A stretch of 64,000 nucleotides of DNA from Nymphaea colorata. Lineage: Eukaryota; Streptophyta; Magnoliopsida; Nymphaeales; Nymphaeaceae. The notes beneath the pieces were generated by a model, which made no database searches, was not told where the DNA came from, and was given only the letters and a program-made list of their open reading frames with translations. The first letter of the stretch is position 1. The number at the start of each line of letters is the position of its first letter. Both the position numbers and the translations under genes were made by a program. Where the stretch lies: assembly GCF_008831285.2 (NCBI RefSeq), contig NC_045139.1, positions 12,250,704-12,314,703 of the forward strand. Reading direction: 5' to 3'. Below, piece by piece: positions 24,501-38,260 of this stretch.

Positions 24501-25370
24501 TTTATACACATTTCTTAGTGACAATTGGTTCGATTGATTAGATTATGAATATATAACTTGGTATTGCATACAAAAATGTTATGTTGATATTATTTGTTGA
24601 CGATCATCTCAAACGAATTCGTTAATGAAGATTGGTTCCATTGATTTGATTCTGAACATATAACTTGGCATTGCTTACAAAAATGTTATGTTGATGTTAT
24701 TTGTTGCTGATCATCTTAAACACATTCCTTGATGAAGATTAGTTCGATTGATTTGATTCTGAACGTATAACTTAGTTTTGTTCATGTGAAACTTATGTTG
24801 ATGTTATTTATCATTGATTATCTTAAATGCATTCATTAATGAAGATTGTTTTGATTAAAACCTTTTACTTTTTCAAAAGTTAAATTATTGCAGTTTTTTA
24901 CACAAAGTTGAGTTTCCTTTATAAGCTCACCGCGTTAAAAGTTTGGTGGTTTTCAGGATTTTTTGGCCAATCTTTCTAATGTTGTTTAGGATTTTGGAGG
25001 CTTTTCTAACCTTTTAACTTTTTCAAAAATTTGTTAAACTGTTACCTCTGTAATGTTTCTAAAATTTTTTACACAAATTTTGATGGAATATCTGAAGTTA
25101 CTTTTTGTATCTTATAGCTTTTGTTGATTTGACAATGTTCTCTTAATTTCAAGAACTATCTAAAAAGTTTTCATAGAATTTTCATTATTTTGTGTTTTTT
25201 GTGGTTTTGCGAATGTGCTGATATTTTCGTCAAACTATTGGATAGCTTTTTTCTGATTTTGGATGACCATCAACTTTCTTAAAGATTTATTTTTGTTGAC
25301 GCGCTTTGACAAATTTTCATCATGTACTAGAAATAAATTTATTCATATTGCTTTTCTCCTTAAAGTTAGT
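18530..25370. repeat. T-rich repeat region without open frames
   Basis: About 6.8 kb of T-rich DNA contains recurring blocks. The phrase AAAAGTTTGGTAG...TTTGGCCAATCTTTCTAATG occurs near 18536, 19808, 20813, 22470, 23444, 24433 and 24938. Others include TTGACAAATTTTGATGGTTAG and TTCTTGACAAGCTTTGACAAA. No open frame of 60 codons exists on either strand. I recognise no coding motif or known transposon end inside. Confidence 0.8.
21775..24930. repeat. Higher-order tandem array, about 954-989 bp units
   Basis: The marker TGCTGAT(C/T)(A/G)TCT recurs near 21775, 22729, 23715 and 24704, giving spacings of about 954, 986 and 989 bp. Each complete unit also holds ATTATCTTAAATGCAT, CACAAAATTGAGTTTC twice, TTCTTGACAAG twice, and CATATAACTTGGCATTGC. 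Three units and a partial one are present. Confidence 0.85.
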
Positions 25371-28311
25371 TATGGGCAGAGATGCTAATGGTTCTGGCGA
25401 CATGGATGGCCGGCCAATTGAAGAAGACGATTGGAAAATAGCTGGGGATTTGTCACTATAGATGACATTGGCTTCTGTAGAGCTGAGGCTGGGATGCAGG
25501 AAGCTTCACCCATGAAATCTAAAAACCCGTGAACAAAGGCAGATGAAGGGTATTTATATAGATGGGCGTCTGCAAGGGTCGGCATATGAGTGTTTCAAAA
25601 AAAGGGTTTGGGTCCAGACAGTGCATGATTGGTGGTCTCATTCGTTTAACTGTGACACCTGCTCATTTGAGTCTGGAATCCTTTGTTTGTGCACCCAGAA
25701 TTTGGGTTGTTTCTCATTCACATTGCACCTTGTAACATTTTTGGCGAATTTCCTATTGGTTGCTTTCATCATTATTGATTTTTTTATATGTTCTCCTTTC
25801 AGATTACTGACGATCGGCTTCTTTGATCTTTTGTAATGAGGTGTTTGCTAGCAAGGTAAGCCTTTAGATAAGTCCTTGTTTAATTCCAATTTCATAAGAA
25901 AGAAAAATCTTCATATGATGCAGGTGTATGTTCTCGTGAAGTTATGGAAAATACCCCATACCAGTTAACTGTGGGGCATACTTTCTTCAAAATGACATGG
26001 CCCTTTGTACGTTAATCGTGTGATGTGGTCTTAATTTATTTATTTATTTATAGGGCCTAAGTTAATGTGTTTAATTTGGCTAATTGACTTTATTTTCAGT
26101 TATTGTCCAATAGTGATGGCTTGTGTAGATACTTGGTATATTAGCTTTAAACATGACTTAATTGTATGACGGACTGTTTATTAAGGACAGCTTAAAGTAG
26201 TCATACTAGTTAATAGCTGTGTTTCTAATTTCTCTACTTGAAACTCGTTTTCCATTGATAGTTTCAAGCAGTGTTAAAAGTCTCTATCCGTACTATACTG
26301 AACTCGATTCTGACCTGATCATCTCTGATGCATTTTGCTGTTCAGGGTTTGATCCATCTCTTGCACTAAGATTATTTGGTAAGGAACGTTCACACGTAAA
26401 TAAGGGCAGTGTTTGATGAGCAGAATAGTTTTTCATCATGAAGAAATTCACTCTTCGTAGCACTGCTTAGCTTAAAGGGAAAAAGAAAAGGCATCAAATT
26501 CCACTTAAAGTTTTTACACTTGAAAATAAAATCTATAACAGAGTTGGTTGTGAACAGAACCAGACCAGCCTTGTGCTGAGAGAATGGCTAATCTGATACC
26601 AATCATGCTTTACTGCAATTAGAAGAAGCAGGATTTGAGTTAAACGATCTAAACTAGTGAGTTAGCTAACTTGGCTTCCAAAGGCTCATGATGTTGCATA
26701 ATTAGTATCCTTCCTTGGGATGTTCCGATGCAGCAGAAGAGGGAAAAGCAACTTGGGAGGTTCCTCCTAATTCCCCCAACCTGCCCGTAAGATGCATAAT
26801 TTGTATCCTACCTTTTTCTGTTAAGTACTTCAAGAGAAATGATAGGCTACTAAGTTAACAAGCTGCCCCATGTTAGAGAGAGAGAGTGTGTGTCTCCCTC
26901 TTCCTCTCCAAATGAGTGCCTACGCCTTCACCAGGTCGCTGAGGAAACCTTGAAGAATGTGCAGCTTTTGTAGAGACCAAAATTAGTTTTGTTAGTCTTT
27001 GAATTCTTCCTAGTAGGGCTGCTTTAGCTTCTTCCTCTTGTTCCAATCTGCGCTGAAGTTTGAAGTGATCATCTTAAATAACTTTGACATGCACTCATGC
27101 CATTATATACTCTGGACTGAAGTTTGAGGTGACCATGTTATAACAACTTCAACAGGCACGTACACTATTATATACAGGCAAGTCTGATAGAATAATGAGA
27201 GAGGGGCAAGTATATTTGCAAAATTTGTAGACAAAGCATATACCATATGAGGCATTAAAAGTGAATTTGTAACTTGTCAAAGCAACATTAAAAGTTCAAA
27301 TGAGGAAGCAAAAGTGTGGAAGAAATTGTGCAAGAAATTATATATACTTCACTCGCTTATGTCTCAACCACGTTGTGACCAGTTGCAATCACTCTAACCA
27401 ACAATTGTTTTTGCTTACCAACACAGTTTCTACCCAAATAATCATAGTTGTTACCTATCGAAGTAACGGTAAGTTCACCACCTTTTAGCTGAAATCAATT
27501 TGTACAGCCAAAACCAAGACCCATTTTTTTTATCCAAACAAAAATCAGGTTTTCACTGTTGAAAATCTGGTTTTTCACATGCCATCCAAACAGAAAAAAC
27601 AAAAACAGGTTTCAAAAACCCAATTAAAAAACTGGTTTTCTAGAAACCAGGTTTTAAAAAAAAAGTGGTGCATCCACATGCACCCTTCATGTTTCTCTGC
27701 ATAAAATACTGTTGCAAGTACGAAACCATCCTTTAATGACCTGTACCCAAGAAGTATGTTTATACGAGTGACACATAGATAACAGGTACAACAATATGTG
27801 TGCAAGTTAGAAGGAAAGCCCATATACCATTTGTCTTTGGCACAAGTTGTTGACTCCAGATATATGGATTTGGCAAATAAGAAATGGATCCACGGTACAA
27901 AGGTAAACTACAATTGTCATAGAAAAGAAATGAAACGATATACCTGCTGGTCCAAATGGTGAAACAGGCTTCATATATGTATACTAGCAATATTTCAATC
28001 ACGTGTAATTGGAAATTTCAGCCATCTCTACCGATGGCAAAACCATAATAAAGGAACAGTTGGTTACCTTTTTCTTCTTCCTTACATCAATGCACAAGAG
28101 ATCTGTTGCGTCATGCAATCACACGTCCTGCAAGTATTCCTGCATCACCAACCAAGGGATAAAAATCAATGCCATCTGGTTTCGAAGTAAATCAGCCACT
28201 TTTGCAAGGAAATACAATGAAATGTTGTCATATGGATCCAAAGTAAGTACTAATTCTTTTTGCAGGCATTGTATTTCAAAGGAGGACAAATGCATTCAGA
28301 AAAGAAAGAGG
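25371..28311. other. Spacer with no supported gene
   Basis: A - strand TATA-like ATATAAATACCC near 25550 followed by a short frame (MGEASCIPASALQ...) points toward the T-rich array; this is weak. A 60-bp direct repeat (CTGAAGTTTGA(A/G)GTGA) lies at about 27052-27109 and 27117-27175. Sequence around 27490-27660 rich in CAGGTTTT and AAACCAG resembles a MITE but lacks clear ends. Confidence 0.45.
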
Positions 28312-28652
28312 TGTGAAAGATTCTCCATGATTTCAAGGAGAAATCAGTGGAAATTGAATGTACTAAACTTGGCAAGAAGAGACTGCCGGATGGAGGAGCG
28401 ACTCAACTAAGGAAAGAAAATTTGAATTCAAATTCTGGCATTACCTCTCAAAACATTACCTTGTTGTATTACCATCTATATACAACATTGTACTACCATC
28501 TTTATACTACACGTTGTAATTATCCCAAGTCTTGTAACGTTTGACAAATCATACTTATAAGTGAAGAAATACTCTTGCAGAAGATAACGCAAGAGAGTTA
28601 CTCATCCTCTTGAGTTGTCACTTTCTCTCTTTCTTGTTTCTCATTTCTTTCA
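28312..28652 (+). repeat. 5' LTR of copia element 1
   Basis: Starts TGTGAAAGATTCTCC, ends TTTCTTTCA, and matches 32852-33162 along its length. It holds about 26 bp (a repeated ACCATCT...TATAC segment) absent from the 3' LTR. Confidence 0.92.
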
Positions 28653-28665
28653 TGGTATCAGAGCC
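28653..28665 (+). other. Primer binding site, initiator tRNA-Met type
   Basis: TGGTATCAGAGCC follows the 5' LTR directly and is the classic plant copia primer binding site. Confidence 0.93.
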
Positions 28666-28681
28666 ACTTTCCATTAAACAC

Positions 28682-29440
28682 ATGGCGTCGTATTCATCAA
28701 TTGCAAGTCTCATCTCTGTGAAGCTAAACAGAGATAACTATTTGCTGTGGAGGAGCCAACTTGAATCTGTGATGATATCTCAAGGTTTGCTGAAGTTTGT
28801 TGATGGATTTGGTGAAGCTCCATAAGAAACTATTCAAAGAGATGGCAAAGATGAAGTCAATCCTGAGTTCACCATATGGAGAAAATCAGACCAACTGGTT
28901 TGAAGCTGGATCAAAGCCACCATTTCCGAAGCTGTTCTCAGTCAAATAATCAGGATTCGCTCAGCGCGAGAAGCCTGGGCAACGCTAGAAAAATCCATAA
29001 CTCGGATATGATTTCTTACTTGCAGAAATATAAACTTTTAGTTGATTCTCTTGATGCGACTGACTGTCATACACCAAATGAAGATTTAGTTCAAATTGTG
29101 CTTAATGGACTTCCATCAAAGTATGAGAGTTCGGTACCTCTATAGTCACATCCTCAACAAAAATGCCTAGTTTTGCCAAGGTCTATGATCTTTTACTGAA
29201 TCAAGAAACGCCTCTTCAACTTATGAAACATGATTTGCTGAGTCACCTATGGAAAAACAAGTTACTATAACAGCCTTCAATACCATTCAAGGCCATGGAC
29301 ATGGGCGCGGTCAAGGCTTTTATCAAGGAAGGAGTGGTCGTGGTAGAAACCAATCTTTTCAACCGATCCCACATCAATTCAATAATAATCAAATGACTGG
29401 TTTTCAGCCGAACAATCCTCCACAGCTGAACTACCAGTAA
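28682..29440 (+). pseudogene. Copia element 1 gag, broken
   Basis: The ATG at 28682 opens a capsid-like frame with LNRDNYLLWRSQLESVM and a stop at 28823. Further segments continue in other frames (SAREAWATLEKS near 28955, ATDCHTPNEDLVQIVLNGLP near 29060). A glycine- and arginine-rich stretch is found near 29290-29350. No intact CCHC zinc knuckle was seen. Capsid of the particle in intact relatives; here non-functional. Confidence 0.85.
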
Positions 29441-29471
29441 TCATCAGCTACTCTGCCATCTAAGAAGATCA

Positions 29472-30625
29472 TTGAGTGTCAACCGTAAGGGTCACACAGC
29501 CAAGACGCACTGGGATATTAATCCTCGTGCATTCTCAGCCTTAACACTACAAGAATCTGGTCATGAATATTGGTATTCAGATACAGGGGAAAACAACAAT
29601 ATTGTTGCTAATGACGAACATCTGGAGAACAAGCAGACTTACTCAGGCTCAGAATTGGTAATGGTTGGAAATGGTATGTTCCTCCCTATTTCTCACATAG
29701 GGGACTTACAGGTCACTATTCAAAGGACTGGCTTCTTTTTTAAAAATAGCTTACATGTTCCCAATATAGCACATAATCTGATTTCTGTGGGTCGTTTTAT
29801 GTCTAACAACAATTGCAATTTTGAATTTACTCTTATCTAAATTTGTGATCAAGGACCACAAGACAGGATCAATACTTATTTGAGTACCGAAAACTAGTGA
29901 TGGTCTTTACCCGGTTCAAGTAAAGACTAGATCTAGTTATGACATCAAGAAGGCGTGTGTGGCTCGACAAATAAAGAAGGTTCCAGGGTCGTATGATGAA
30001 TGGCATCGGCAACTCGGACATGCTAATCGAAACATAGTATCTTTGCTTAATGCTTTCAGTTACATCTCAATAAATAACCCTATTCCGAAAAAGGTGTGTG
30101 AAGATTGTCTAATTGGAAATGCACATAAGTTGTCGTTTCTCTTGTTGTCTTAAGATGGTTTTAAGTACTTCCTATTGATTATTGATAACTATTCCTGTTT
30201 CACTTGGTTGCTTCCATTGAAAAATAAAGGTAACGTATATCAGTGTTTTGTCAATTTCAAAACTATTGTGGAAAACCAGTTGGGAACTACCATCAAAACT
30301 GTTCAATCAGACAATGGAGGGAAATTTTGCAATAAAAATATTGAAAAATGAGTTGGAAAACTAGGGAATTATGCACCGTTTTTCATGCCCATATATACCC
30401 GAACAAAATGAGATTGTAGAAGGAAAAATCGACATGTAGTTGAAACCGGAATAAGTATTGTTCATGATGCTGAACTTCACCATCAGTTTTGGGTGGAAGC
30501 CTTTAGAACGGCTGTCTATATAATCAATCAGCTGCCCACGCTCAAACTAGATCGAAAATCACCATTTGAAATGATATTCCATCAAGTTTTCGATTATTGT
30601 TTTCTTCGAGGTTTTGGATCCAAGT
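29472..30625 (+). pseudogene. Copia element 1 protease and integrase, broken
   Basis: A protease-like YWYSDTGENNNIV carries DTG where most plant copia proteases have DSG. The pre-integrase region follows with WHRQLGHAN and CEDCLIGNAHK. The catalytic core shows FLLIIDNYSCFTWLLPL and VQSDNGG, with in-frame stops at 30350 and nearby frameshifts. FWVEAFRTAVYIINQLP follows. Confidence 0.88.
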
Positions 30626-31380
30626 GCTATCCATCATTGACGTTGAATAATGACACCAAGTTTCAACCAAAGACAACTCTGTGTGTTTTTATTGGATATG
30701 GGAGTCGACACAAGGGATATATGTGTCTAAATCCCAAATCAAAGCGAGTGATAATCTCTCATCATGTCATTTTTGATGAGCACTCTAGAGGCTCCAGCAA
30801 CTCTAGTGATATCTCTTTTCGAGAGGCTGATATTCAACAGTGGGCACATCAATTTCATTTTTATTCTTCTACTAATAGTGCATGCAATACAGTAGATCCA
30901 GGGCAAGACACAGTGAGTGACTCTCATACAAAGAGCATCGTCATCCCACCAGAAAACAATATAGAGTGGCAGCTGAGTGAGGTCCAGACCACTGCAATCC
31001 AAACTCAGCCAAAAATTGAAATTAATGCACTCGAACCACATATTATTGACATTGCAGATCTTCATGTGCCGTCCACAAGGGAGACCCAAGACACCATCGC
31101 TGCTGCCCGACGGTCATCAACACACTCCCATAGAATGATCACTCGTTCTATAACATGTTCATAATCTCATTCACATCAAATTGTCACTCGTTCTATGACA
31201 AGTTCTCTCAAACCCAAGATGTTTTTTGCTCAAATAAAGATGGGAGTCGAACAGGAGCCAGTCACATTTAAGGATGCCAGCAGCATTACTCACTAGATTA
31301 ATGCTATGCAACAAGAAATACATGTGCTGCATAAAAATCAAACCTGAAATCTAGTACCACGATGGCCAGAGTAGAATATT
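30626..31380 (+). pseudogene. Copia element 1 integrase C-terminal part and linker
   Basis: CVFIGYGSRHKGYMCLNP and VIISHHVIFDE are the usual end of the copia integrase. A variable low-conservation linker before the reverse transcriptase follows. A 223-residue open frame (30493-31164) covers most of it, which is the longest uninterrupted piece of the element. Confidence 0.85.
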
Positions 31381-32030
31381 ATTGATACTAAATGGATATA
31401 CAAAATTAAACGAACTGCTGATGGCTCCATTTCAAGGTACGAAGCGCATATGGTTGCTCGAGGATTCTTACAAGAAGCCGGGGTAGATTATTTGGAGACT
31501 TTCAGTGCCACTGTTAAGCCCACTACCATTCGCATCATGGTCACCATCGTTGTGCAACACGCATGGTCTCTTCGCCAGCTCGACTTTGATAATGCATTTT
31601 TAAATGGCTTTCTTGATGAAGATTTTTACATCACTCAACCAGAAGAGTTTGAAGATCCAAATTTTTCATCTCACATATGCAAAGTCAACAAGGCATTTTA
31701 TGGATTAAAGCAGGCTCCTCGAGCATGGTATCAATGCTTCAGTACCTTTCTCAATGGTATTGGATTTCAGGTATCTCAATCAGATGTGTCTCTCTTTATA
31801 TTTTGCAAAGGATGTGAAAAGATATGTATCTTAGTCTATTTGATGATGTTATTATCACCAGATCATCCGTTGAGCTCATAAATCAAATTCTCACCAAACT
31901 TCAGGCATCCTTTTCAGTCAAGGACTTGTGTGATTTATCATACTCTCTCGGCATAGAGGTGACTCGGCAGCCCATTTGGTCCTTCGGCAGCAAGCTTATC
32001 TTAACAATGTATTACAAAAAGTTAACATGA
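31381..32030 (+). pseudogene. Copia element 1 reverse transcriptase, broken
   Basis: WIYKIKRTADGSISRYEAH, VARGFLQEAGVDY, LDFDNAFLNG and AFYGLKQAPRAWY are unmistakable copia reverse transcriptase motifs. At the catalytic YVDD site a frameshift leaves CILVYLMM in one frame and FDDVIIT in the other. The thumb continues with FSVKDLCDLSYSLGIEV. Confidence 0.92.
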
Positions 32031-32850
32031 CCAATGCCAAGTCCGTCCAAACACCGATGTCAGCTGGCCATGTTTCGGGATCTACCGCTTCATTCTCTGA
32101 TCCTACTCTCTATTGGAGTGTGGTGGGAGCATTACAATATCTCACCCTTACATGTCCATATGTAGCACTTGCAGTAAATCAAGCATGTCAATACATGCAT
32201 CAACCTTTGTAATGTCATTGGAAACTCATAAAGTGAATTGTCAGATATTTAAACGGCACAAGCCAGCTTGGATTATGCATTCAAAAATTAGATCATCTTC
32301 ACTTAAGTGCATTTGCCAACACTGATTGGGTTGGAAGTGTTGAAGACAAAAAATCAACAGGTGGATGTATAACATTCTTGGGTGATAATCTTATATCATG
32401 TGCATCTAAGAAGCAACAAACCATGGCCCATTCAAGTACAGAAGCTGAATATAAATCAGTGATAATCTTATATCTTATGCATCTAAAAAGCAATGAACCG
32501 TGGCCCGTTCAAGTACAGAAGCTGAATACAAATCTCTTGCATGTGCTGCTACTAAACTCTTATGGTTGAATTCCCTACTGACCAAATTGGGAATACCATG
32601 CACTGGAACTCCAATCTTGTGGTGCGACAATATAGGGGCATTATACTTAGCAGTGATGCTCATACAAAGCACATCGAAGTTGATTTCCACTTTGTGCGAG
32701 ATCACATGTCAATGGAAAATATCTCAATTAAATTTATTAGATCATTCAAGCAAATAGCAGATGGACCGACCAAAACTCTTCGATCCGTTCAGTTCAAAGA
32801 ATTTAGAGACAAGCTGAGCATTGTCCCTGCCACGCTCAGCTTGAGGGAGC
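32031..32850 (+). pseudogene. Copia element 1 RNase H region, with internal duplication
   Basis: ALQYLTLTCPYVALAVNQ and two versions of SSTEAEYKS are present, because a 77-bp segment is tandemly duplicated (32382-32458 and 32459-32534). LWCDNIGA and [12 protein letters not shown] follow. Stops and the duplication destroy the frame. Confidence 0.88.
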
Positions 32851-32851
32851 A
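32838..32851 (+). other. Polypurine tract of copia element 1
   Basis: The purine-rich GCTTGAGGGAGCA-like sequence ends directly before the TGTG start of the 3' LTR. Confidence 0.8.
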
Positions 32852-33162
32852 TGTGAAAGATTCTCCACGATGTCAAGGAGAGATCATTGGAAATTGAATC
32901 TACTAAACTTGGCAAGAAGAGACCGCCGGATGGAGGAGTGACTCAACTAAGGAAAGAAAATTTGAATCAAATTCTAGCATTAGCTCTCAAATGTTACCTT
33001 GTTGTATTACATCTTTATGCTACACATTGTAATTATCTCAAGCCTTGTAACATATTACAAATCATACTATATAAGTGAAGGAATTCTTTTGCAAAATATA
33101 ACGCAAGAGAGTTGCTCATCCTCTTGAGTCGTCATTTTTTCTCTCATTTCTCACCTTTTTCA
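32852..33162 (+). repeat. 3' LTR of copia element 1
   Basis: Starts TGTGAAAGATTCTCC, ends CTTTTTCA. Aligned by eye with the 5' LTR it shows scattered substitutions and one deletion, which suggests an old insertion. Confidence 0.92.
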
Positions 33163-33282
33163 AGCCTATGCGAAGGGTAGCCCTTAGCGATCGGTAAGGT
33201 GTAAGCCATTGCCAAAATTATTTTTAGCAATGATAGTAGGTTATTGGCCATGGCACGAGCCTTAGCCCTGTTTGCTGTAGTG
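33163..33282 (-). mobile_element. CACTA-like transposon terminus (fragment)
   Basis: Read on the - strand from 33282 the sequence begins CACTACAGCAAACAGGGCTA. It continues with GGCTAAGG- and CGCTAAGGGC-like subterminal motifs, as at the ends of plant CACTA elements. The opposite end and transposase are not seen; copia element 1 abuts it at 33162. Confidence 0.45.
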
Positions 33283-33410
33283 AAGAATAGTGTAGTCTTC
33301 ATTATTTTTATATTAATATATAATCTAAGTTTACATTAATTAATAATGAACAAGATTAAACTATTTTGAATGAAATTCCTAAAAAGACAATTTGATTGAA
33401 CATAATAAAT
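33283..33410. repeat. Partial copy of the GATL-associated dispersed repeat
   Basis: AAGAATAGTGTAGTCTTCATT, then AATGAACAAGATTAAACTA and a GAAATTCCTAAAAAGACAATT segment parallel 5810-5920. No GATL sequence is nearby. Confidence 0.6.

Positions 33411-36292
<2,882 letters not shown>

Positions 36293-36372
<80 letters not shown>
36293..36372. repeat. Compound CT/AT microsatellite
   Basis: A CT run (36293-36320) passes directly into an AT run (to 36372). Confidence 0.95.
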
Positions 36373-36375
<3 letters not shown>

Positions 36376-37740
36376 TGTCCTGTTTTCCCTTCCCAGATAG
36401 ATTTCAGCAAGATTATTATGGGGCTAGATAATCCTTCCTTAATTGCCGTGTAATGAGAACCAATTTTATTTATTTGCTTGCATTGAGCATTTATCATTTC
36501 ATGTTATCTTTATAACAGCCATCTTTTTTCTCTAGGAAAGTTGGAAAGGATAAACCATATGTGTTAGTCGTCTTTATGATCATCTTTGTTGCAATACATT
36601 GTAGCTTTGTAAGAGAATTGCCATGAAGAGAATTAGCTCCTTAATTGGAGCGTTTGATATATTTACAATCATGGAATTTTATAATCAAAATACTTATTTT
36701 TTTAACAAATTGAAATTATTAAACAAATGGAGTACTTTGTTTCTGGAATTGTGAAACTGAAACATGGGGATAAGTCTGAAATTTCATTCTTGAATCAAAA
36801 TTCTAAACCATCAAACGCCCTGTAAATTGTCGACATTAGGTGGTACATATCATGTAGATGGGTGATGGGTGGTCTGTTGTCAGAAAACTGCAAACAATGA
36901 AGATCATTGCCCCAATACCAACACAATTAAAACAAGACTAGCAACAATAAGAAACTGATAAAACGGACACAGAGGAATAACGCAAGGCATCAAAATTCTT
37001 TGATACGAGAATGGAAGGGAAAGAGAAGTTTGAAACGAAAGAAAGGCTTTAGGCGGTCAGAAGACTCAGAACTCTAAACTCTAAGTTGACAAATTTTAGA
37101 TGTTTTGATTTGTTCAAGTTTTTGGAGAACACTGCAAATGGATCTAGCTTGGAAACATTGTACTCAAGATAATGACAAAAAGGAAACAGAAAATTTGAGA
37201 AGGAATTATTGCAAAGAAATTTGAGGCGGTGTAGCAAAAATCAAACAACACCTAGCTGGACTGTAGTTTACTTCCCTGCTTGTTATATTCATGTATGTTA
37301 TTGTCGTGCAATGAATTTTTTGATTTTTTTTTATTATGCAATTGAACTATATTATGATTTTTTTTTCTATAAAAATAAGGTATTGTTAGGTCAAGTCAAT
37401 TTTATGAGAATTTTTTTCCCCAATTAGGATAAGTCAATTTGGGGATGACTTCATGTACATTGATTGATACATGATTGTAGATATAACTTGTTTTATTTTG
37501 TATTTCCATTTGTTGGTCTAGTATACGCATGTGTACGGAGAAGGATTAACGACGGTGCAATTTGTTTTTCATATTATTGTTGATTAATGTACTTATTATT
37601 TCATATTTTCTGCAAATTTTTTCACTATTTTCATGTATATTATATATTTTAGTGTTTTGCTAACGAAACTTCTAGTCAGACCGAGCTGCTTTGGGAGGCA
37701 TATTTAATACTTGAGTTCTGACCATCGAACTGAGTGGCAA
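36373..37740. other. AT-rich spacer upstream of the TITAN-LIKE gene
   Basis: Nothing recognised. GC content rises from about 37750 toward the gene. Confidence 0.5.
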
Positions 37741-37902
37741 AAATATAACGATAAAAAAGGTGCTCCCTCACAAGGATAAAACGCGGAGAAACGTGGAAAG
37801 GTGACAAAAAGTCACCAGTCTAAAGAGACAAAAATCCTCTCACGTGGCTGGTGGAAGGACGAAAATGCCCTGGCCCCACAAAGCCATGTCGGAGGCTCGG
37901 AA

Positions 37903-37938
37903 GGGTCGACCACTGAGTTCGGGTTCAGTGGTCGACCC
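37903..37938. promoter_or_regulatory. Perfect 14-bp inverted repeat in the TITAN-LIKE upstream region
   Basis: GGGTCGACCACTGA and TCAGTGGTCGACCC are separated by an 8-base loop, about 320 bp before the start codon. It could be a bidirectional protein-binding site or, if transcribed, a 5' UTR stem. The function is unknown. Confidence 0.6.
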
Positions 37939-38225
37939 GAGCATCCACGGCGCTCTAAAGGCAAGGTAGGCAACACATTCATTCTCCGCTGCACAGTGTG
38001 CACACAATTAAAGAGTCGAATCTGAATCTGCTACTACTGGAGCCATATCCACCCCTCAATCGACGGTCGAGCGATTTTTACTTACGAAATCGGCGATCAA
38101 ATTCAGCAGAGGGCCGAACTCCGGACGATATATTGAGTACCTTTCGCCGCGGGAAAAAGAAGAGAGGTGCGGGGAGAGGGAAAAAGAATCCCTCCGTTTG
38201 GGGGAAAAGGAATTGCCCCGTTACG

Positions 38226-38254
38226 GGAGGAGGAGGAGGAGGAGGAGGAGGAGG
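38226..38254 (+). repeat. GGA trinucleotide run in the presumed 5' UTR
   Basis: An uninterrupted run of GGA/AGG units ends six bases before the ATG at 38261. Length variation here could affect translation initiation (inference). Confidence 0.75.
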
Positions 38255-38260
38255 GGGAAA

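Larger units (their letters stand above)
28312..33162 (+). mobile_element. Ty1/copia retrotransposon, degenerate, with both LTRs
   Basis: The element of 4851 bp has a 341-bp 5' LTR, a primer binding site, disrupted gag-pol in the order protease, integrase, reverse transcriptase, RNase H, a polypurine tract and a 311-bp 3' LTR. The domain order identifies copia. Short LTRs and the overall size would fit the Ale/Retrofit lineage (inference). Flanking 5-mers, AGAGG on the left and AGCCT on the right, do not match, so no target-site duplication is seen. Many stops and frameshifts make it immobile on its own. Confidence 0.92.

Noticed and set aside
18530-25370. CRISPR-like or giant-intron interpretation of the T-rich repeats
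   Set aside because: Repeats are long, diverged and unevenly spaced, so no CRISPR. An intron is not excluded, but no downstream exon of the hydroxylase was found.
25385-25585. Possible - strand gene with TATA element and ATG
   Set aside because: Short frame, no family, and no continuation; kept only as a remark.
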